Source: Synechococcus sp. JA-2-3B'a(2-13)
GTDB taxonomy: Bacteria > Cyanobacteriota > Cyanobacteriia > Thermostichales > Thermostichaceae
Length of the DNA: 64,000 nt
Assembly: GCF_000013225.1 (NCBI RefSeq)
Contig: NC_007776.1
Coordinates: 205,277-269,276 of the forward strand
Reading direction: 5' to 3'
In this document: one piece after another, positions 60,067-64,000 of the stretch
How the letters are laid out: each line of letters begins with the position of its first letter
Position numbering within the stretch: position 1 is the stretch's first letter
Made by a program: the position numbers and the translations under genes
The notes under the pieces: model-generated
Databases searched by the model: none
What the model was told of the DNA's origin: nothing
The model's input: only the letters and a program-made list of their open reading frames with translations

Positions 60067-62199
60067 ATGCCTGGTGCCATTCGGTATTTGATGTGCCCAC
60101 CCGATCACTACGAGGTGGACTATGTGATCAACCCCTGGATGGTGGGGAATGTTCACCGCTCTTCGCGAGAACGGGCGCTGCAGCAGTGGCAGGCTCTTTA
60201 TCGGCATCTCTCGCAGCGGGCGGAGGTGAAGCTAATCCAGCCGGTGCCGGGATGGCCGGATATGGTGTTTACGGCGAATGCTGGGCTCATCCTGGGATCC
60301 AAGGTGGTGCTGAGCCGTTTTTATCACCCAGAGCGGCAGGGGGAACAGCCCCATTTCAAGGCTTGGTTTGAGGAACAGGGCTACACCGTCTATGAGCTGC
60401 CGCCGGCCCTGGCTTTTGAGGGGGCGGGAGATGCTCTGTTGGATCGGGCAGGGCGCTGGCTGTGGGCGGGCTACGGCTTTCGCTCCATGTTGGAGTCTCA
60501 CCCCTACTTGGCCAAGTGGCTGGGGATCGAGGTGTTGTCTTTGCGGCTGGTGGACGAGCGGTTCTACCACCTAGACACCTGCTTTTGCCCCCTCTCCGAA
60601 GGCTATTTGCTTTACTATCCACCGGCTTTTGATGCCTATTCCAACCGTTTGATCGAGATGCGGGTGCCCCCTGAAAAGCGGATCCCGGTTCAGGAGGCGG
60701 ATGCCATTCACTTTGCCTGCAATGCCGTGGATGTGAACGGCACGATCTTGGTGAATCGGGTCAGCCCAGAGCTGGAAGCCACCCTACAGGAGCGGGGATT
60801 TGCGGTGGTGCAGACGGAGCTGACGGAGTTCCTGAAAGCCGGTGGGGCGGCCAAGTGCCTGACGCTGCGCCTCGACGAGACGGTGGCTCCCCAAACCGAT
60901 CCGGTGGCCACGGTGCTCAGCCGGACGGTGACCCTCCAGGGACACTTGGTGGACAGCGACCTGCTCACCAGAGCCGTCGATTGCATTGTCGACAATGGCG
61001 GCAGCTTCCAGATCCTCAAGTTTCAGCTTGGGGAAAAACGGCAGAGCACTTCCACGGTGGAACTGGCCGTTTCCGCTCCCACCGAAGAGACCCTGGATAC
61101 TATTCTCAGCGCCTTGATCGAGCAGGGGGCCCGTCTCTCGGAAGAAACCCAGCAAGATGCCCGTCTGGAGCGGGTAGAGAAAGCAGGGGTAGCGCCCGAC
61201 GATTTTTATGTCACCACCATCTATCCCACGCAGGTGCGGGTGGCCGGCCAGTGGATCCCGGTGCAGCGGCAGCGCATGGATGGGGTGATCGTGGTCAAGG
61301 GATCCGATTGCAATGGCAAGACGGAGTTTTCAGCCTATTGCACCCTGATTCGAGATTTGCAGGTGGGGGATGCCGTGGTGTGTGGGGTGGAAGGGATCCG
61401 CACCGTGCGCCAGGCCAGCAAAGAGCGCTCTTCCCAGGAGTTCACCTTTATGGGATCGGGGGTCTCCAGCGAGCGGCGGGTGGAGATCCTGGTGGAGCAG
61501 ATTGCCTGGGAGCTGCGGCAAATCAAGGAGCGGGGCGGCAAAACGGTGGTGGTGGCAGGGCCGGTGGTCATCCACACGGGCGGTGGATCCCACTTGGCTA
61601 CCCTGATTCGGGAGGGCTATGTGCAGGCGCTGCTGGGGGGCAATGCCATTGCCGTTCACGATTTGGAGCAGAATCTCTACGGCACCTCGCTGGGGGTGGA
61701 TCTGTCGCGGGGCACCCCGGTCAAGGGCGGCCACAAGCATCACCTCAAAACCATCAACCTCATCCGCAAGTATGGCAGTATCCGAGCTGCGGTGGAAGCG
61801 GGCGTGATTACCGGCGGGGTGTTCTACGAGTGTATTCGCGCTCAGGTGCCCTTCTCCCTGGCGGGATCCATCCGTGACGATGGGCCGCTGCCGGATACGG
61901 AGATGGATTTGATCAAGGCCCAGCAGGATTACGCGCGGCTGCTACAGGGGGCCGACATGGTGTTGATGCTCTCCAGCATGTTGCACTCCATTGGAGCCGG
62001 GAACATGACGCCTGCCGGGGTCAAGCTGATCTGCGTGGACATTAACCCGGCAGTGGTGACCAAGCTGGCCGATCGGGGATCCCTGGAGTCGGTGGGGATT
62101 GTTACCGATGTGGGCCTGTTCTTGAGTTTGTTGGTGCAGCAGTTGGCGCGTTTGGGGCAGGTGTATGAGCGCCCGCAACCTGCTCTTGCTGCCCGCTAG
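60067..62199 (+). CDS. argZ: Arginine dihydrolase ArgZ (AgrE/TIGR00300 type)
   Basis: The N-terminal part, about 280 residues, is a guanidine-modifying amidinotransferase-like fold: MVFTANAGLILGSKVVLSRF, AFEGAGDALLDRAG, catalytic His region FYHLDTCFCPLSEGYLLYYP, and nucleophile Cys264 in GGAAKCLTLRLDE. ArgZ turns arginine into ornithine, CO2 and two ammonia, giving the ornithine-ammonia cycle. The C-terminal 430 residues are the LOR/SDH ornithine cyclodeaminase-like domain (YVQALLGGNAIAVHDLEQNL, SIRDDGPLPDTEMDLIKAQQ) that in Anabaena AgrE yields proline. Length 710 fits the two-domain form. Confidence 0.93.
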   Translation: MPGAIRYLMCPPDHYEVDYVINPWMVGNVHRSSRERALQQWQALYRHLSQRAEVKLIQPVPGWPDMVFTANAGLILGSKVVLSRFYHPERQGEQPHFKAWFEEQGYTVYELPPALAFEGAGDALLDRAGRWLWAGYGFRSMLESHPYLAKWLGIEVLSLRLVDERFYHLDTCFCPLSEGYLLYYPPAFDAYSNRLIEMRVPPEKRIPVQEADAIHFACNAVDVNGTILVNRVSPELEATLQERGFAVVQTELTEFLKAGGAAKCLTLRLDETVAPQTDPVATVLSRTVTLQGHLVDSDLLTRAVDCIVDNGGSFQILKFQLGEKRQSTSTVELAVSAPTEETLDTILSALIEQGARLSEETQQDARLERVEKAGVAPDDFYVTTIYPTQVRVAGQWIPVQRQRMDGVIVVKGSDCNGKTEFSAYCTLIRDLQVGDAVVCGVEGIRTVRQASKERSSQEFTFMGSGVSSERRVEILVEQIAWELRQIKERGGKTVVVAGPVVIHTGGGSHLATLIREGYVQALLGGNAIAVHDLEQNLYGTSLGVDLSRGTPVKGGHKHHLKTINLIRKYGSIRAAVEAGVITGGVFYECIRAQVPFSLAGSIRDDGPLPDTEMDLIKAQQDYARLLQGADMVLMLSSMLHSIGAGNMTPAGVKLICVDINPAVVTKLADRGSLESVGIVTDVGLFLSLLVQQLARLGQVYERPQPALAAR

Positions 62200-62267
62200 C
62201 CACCCCATCCATAAGCGCTGTTATCTTTTGGGATCCTTAAACTGGGATCCTCAAGCCTCAAAAGGGT

Positions 62268-63050
62268 ATGCCTTTTATTAGCCTGTTGACGGATTTTGGC
62301 CTGCAGGATCCCTATGTGGGCATTATGAAAGGGGTGATTCATACCCTTTCCCCACAGGCTCAACTCATCGACCTCAGCCATGGGATCCCGCCTCAGGATG
62401 TGGCGGCGGCTCGCTTTGCCCTGATGACGGCCTACCCCTATCTGCCGTCGGGCACCATTCACCTGGCCGTTGTGGATCCAGGGGTGGGGAGTAGCCGCCG
62501 GGCGGTAGCCATCCAAACCGAGACGGGCTTTTTGGTTGGCCCTGACAATGGCCTGTTCAGCGGCGTTTTGGCCCAAACTCCGGCGCTGGCTGCTGTGGAA
62601 CTCAACCGGCCCCGCTATTGGCGCACCCCCTCTCCCAGCCGCACCTTTCATGGGCGGGATATTTTTGCCCCGGTTGCCGCTCATCTGGCCAACGGGATCC
62701 CTTTGGCGGAGCTGGGGGATCCCCTAGACGTAGCAGAACTAACCCGCTGGGAGTGGCCGCCACCCCAGATGGAGACCAACGGCTGTCGCGGCCTGGTCCA
62801 GGCCATCGACCACTTCGGCAACGGCATCACCAACCTGCCCGGACATTGGGTGGAAGGTCGAAGCTGGAGCGCCTGGATCAAAGGGATCCCCGTCCGCTCC
62901 GTGGCCACCTTTGCTGAGGGAGAAGTTGGGGAAGTGCTGGCCCTGGTGGGCAGCTCCGGCTGGGTGGAGATCGTGCAAAACCGAGGCAATGCCAGCCGTG
63001 CCTTGGGTTTCAAAGTGGGAGATGAGGTGCGCGTGCAGTGGAGCGGCTAG
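62268..63050 (+). CDS. SAM hydrolase/hydroxide adenosyltransferase (DUF62)
   Basis: The 260-residue protein belongs to the DUF62 family related to fluorinase and chlorinase. It starts ISLLTDFGLQDPYVGIMKGV (conserved Asp), has LIDLSHGIPPQDVAAARFAL, then GTIHLAVVDPGVGSSRRAVA, GPDNGLFSGV and RTFHGRDIFAPVAAHLANG. Ordinary members hydrolyse S-adenosylmethionine to adenosine and methionine using an Asp-Arg-His water activation. No feature suggests halide use. The physiological role is unclear. Confidence 0.9.
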   Translation: MPFISLLTDFGLQDPYVGIMKGVIHTLSPQAQLIDLSHGIPPQDVAAARFALMTAYPYLPSGTIHLAVVDPGVGSSRRAVAIQTETGFLVGPDNGLFSGVLAQTPALAAVELNRPRYWRTPSPSRTFHGRDIFAPVAAHLANGIPLAELGDPLDVAELTRWEWPPPQMETNGCRGLVQAIDHFGNGITNLPGHWVEGRSWSAWIKGIPVRSVATFAEGEVGEVLALVGSSGWVEIVQNRGNASRALGFKVGDEVRVQWSG

Positions 63051-63088
63051 ATCCCCTCGCCTGAAAAGAGAGGGAGAGACTGGGGATC

Positions 63089-63541
63089 CTAGGCAGGTTG
63101 GCTTTCCACCGTCACGGCTTCCGTCGGAGTAGTGGGGTTTGAGGCGCCCACTTGGACTTTGATCACCCGCGCTGCGTCGGCTTTGGGCAGAGTGAGGGTG
63201 AGGATGCCGTCGCGATAGGTGGCCGAGACTTTCTCCGGCTGGATGCGGCGGGCCAGCTTGAGGATGCGTTGAAAAGGTTGGGGCTCCACTTCTTGGTAGC
63301 GCAATTCAGCACCTTCAGGGCCGTGAACCTGGATCTCGCCGCTGATGGAGAGCTGTTGAGCCGTGGCCTCGATGTGGAAGCGTTCCCGATTGGCACCGGG
63401 CACCCACAACTGGACGGTGTAGGCTTCGCCGCTCTCCCAAACCTGCAGAGGAGTGGGCAGGAAGGAGCGAGAGCGTCCCCGGTTGGGCTCCGCTTGCAGA
63501 GCTTGTACCTCGAAAAGCGGGCTGAAGTAAAGAGTTGCCAT
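63089..63541 (-). CDS. hspA: Small heat-shock protein Hsp20
   Basis: The 150-residue protein has the alpha-crystallin domain: VWESGEAYTVQLWVPGANRE, RFHIEATAQQLSISGEIQVH, and the second half FQRILKLARRIQPEKVSATY followed by RDGILTLTLPKADAARVIKV. A short N-terminal arm contains FLPTPLQ. It is an ATP-independent holdase that prevents aggregation and can stabilise thylakoid membranes. A heat-regulatory element is not obvious in the upstream gap. Confidence 0.92.
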   Translation of the reverse strand: MATLYFSPLFEVQALQAEPNRGRSRSFLPTPLQVWESGEAYTVQLWVPGANRERFHIEATAQQLSISGEIQVHGPEGAELRYQEVEPQPFQRILKLARRIQPEKVSATYRDGILTLTLPKADAARVIKVQVGASNPTTPTEAVTVESQPA

Positions 63542-63828
63542 AGTGTCTCCTAGGGTAAATAGGCTAAGTCATCAATGGAGTTGAGGGAAGCGAAGAGATC
63601 TCGGCAAAGAAGGCTTGGCCTGCACTTGGGATTTGAATTCACAAAATCCTGCTCTGATCATCCAAGAAAGCCATCCCAGCGAGGGAGGGCAAACCGATCT
63701 GCGATAGGCAGGATCCCCTCACCTCATGGGGAAGAGGGATGAAAACAAACAGGGCAATCCAATGGTTCACTCGAAACATTTTGCTCAAAACAGAATGGGG
63801 TAGATGTGAGTGAAAAAAGAAGACCGTT

Positions 63829-63987
63829 ATGGATCCCACTCCCATTCCCATCCGATTTCAGGTGAACGGCCAACCCTATGGGCAGGTGGTTCCGCCGGGG
63901 ATCACTCTGCTGAGCTTGTTGCGGGAGCTGGGCTGGGTGGGGGTACGCCGGCGCAGGGGCGTTTTTCGGCTCCCCAGGGATCCCTGA
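63829..63987 (+). CDS. Short start of a 2Fe-2S xanthine-dehydrogenase-type subunit, apparently truncated
   Basis: ATG 63829 begins IPIRFQVNGQPYGQVVPPGI and continues TLLSLLRELGWVGVRRRRG, a good match to the first strands of the CoxS/XdhA 2Fe-2S domain, which normally reads LREDLGLTGTKEGC at this point. Here the Cys-bearing loop is missing and the frame stops at TGA 63985-63987. Another frame stays open to the window edge. Possible explanations are a deletion or frameshift, or a gene resuming beyond 64000. The gap 63542-63828 before it shows no other gene. Confidence 0.35.
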   Translation: MDPTPIPIRFQVNGQPYGQVVPPGITLLSLLRELGWVGVRRRRGVFRLPRDP

Positions 63988-64000
63988 CTTTGCCGGAGCT

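Noticed and set aside
1-64000. tRNA, rRNA or tmRNA genes
   Set aside because: I scanned the gaps by eye for T-loop-like and acceptor-stem patterns and saw none. A covariance-model search could still find one.

Overview
The window looks like a piece of the chromosome of a thermophilic unicellular cyanobacterium, most like the Yellowstone hot-spring Synechococcus (JA-type) lineage. The signs are a psbA-family gene, an RpaA-type regulator, LabA, Ycf33, an ArgZ-type arginine dihydrolase and a four-ACT aspartate kinase. G+C is high, and the BamHI-core palindrome GGGATCCC is scattered several times per kb where other cyanobacteria carry HIP1 (GCGATCGC). This assignment comes from recalled protein families and sequence style, not from a database search.

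Layout. 1-9 kb: end of a NUDIX/NrtR-like gene, thioredoxin, a LOG-family protein, trpF, rodZ-like, rluB-like, an 809-bp IS5-family element, an orphan cyanobacterial protein, rbfA and a DNA photolyase. 9-11 kb: a second near-identical IS5 copy in inverted orientation and a decayed 1000-bp IS630 element. 11-17.4 kb: moeA, a seven-gene Mrp-type cation/proton antiporter operon (C-D-E-F-G-A'-B) and a broken VapC-type toxin with its antitoxin. 17.6-32 kb: carB, a highly divergent psbA, aspartate kinase, a site-2-protease-like protein with an altered metal motif, Ycf33, ubiX, a hydrolase, and the corrin genes cobH and cobL separated by a repetitive coiled-coil gene. 32-39 kb: labA, sfsA, a URC-type GTP cyclohydrolase II, xthA, a TnpB element abutting a truncated ECF sigma gene, and an orphan permease. 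39-44 kb: msrA and the sulfate transporter sbpA-cysA-cysT-cysW. 44-54 kb: a fermentation block on one strand (pflB, pentapeptide protein, pflA, OsmC-like, adhE, ADP-forming acetyl-CoA synthetase fused to a GNAT domain). 54-64 kb: hppD, a second TnpB element, a fused peptide-transporter ATPase, rpaA, argZ, a SAM hydrolase-like gene, hsp20, and the start of a 2Fe-2S-domain gene that ends early.

How the genes fit together. The fermentation block gives a route from pyruvate through acetyl-CoA to formate, ethanol and acetate with ATP gain, suited to the dark anoxic mat. LabA and RpaA are circadian-output proteins. The divergent D1 protein lacks several manganese-cluster ligands and the P680 chlorophyll ligand, so it should not support oxygen evolution. 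Together these suggest day/night switching, but the link is inference.

Repeat biology is prominent. A family of 24-27 bp imperfectly palindromic repeats is inserted between and in frame inside genes, including three perfect tandem copies next to the third catalytic Asp of a TnpB. A 110-140 bp MITE-like family has ends resembling those of the IS630 element. I saw no rRNA, tRNA or CRISPR array.
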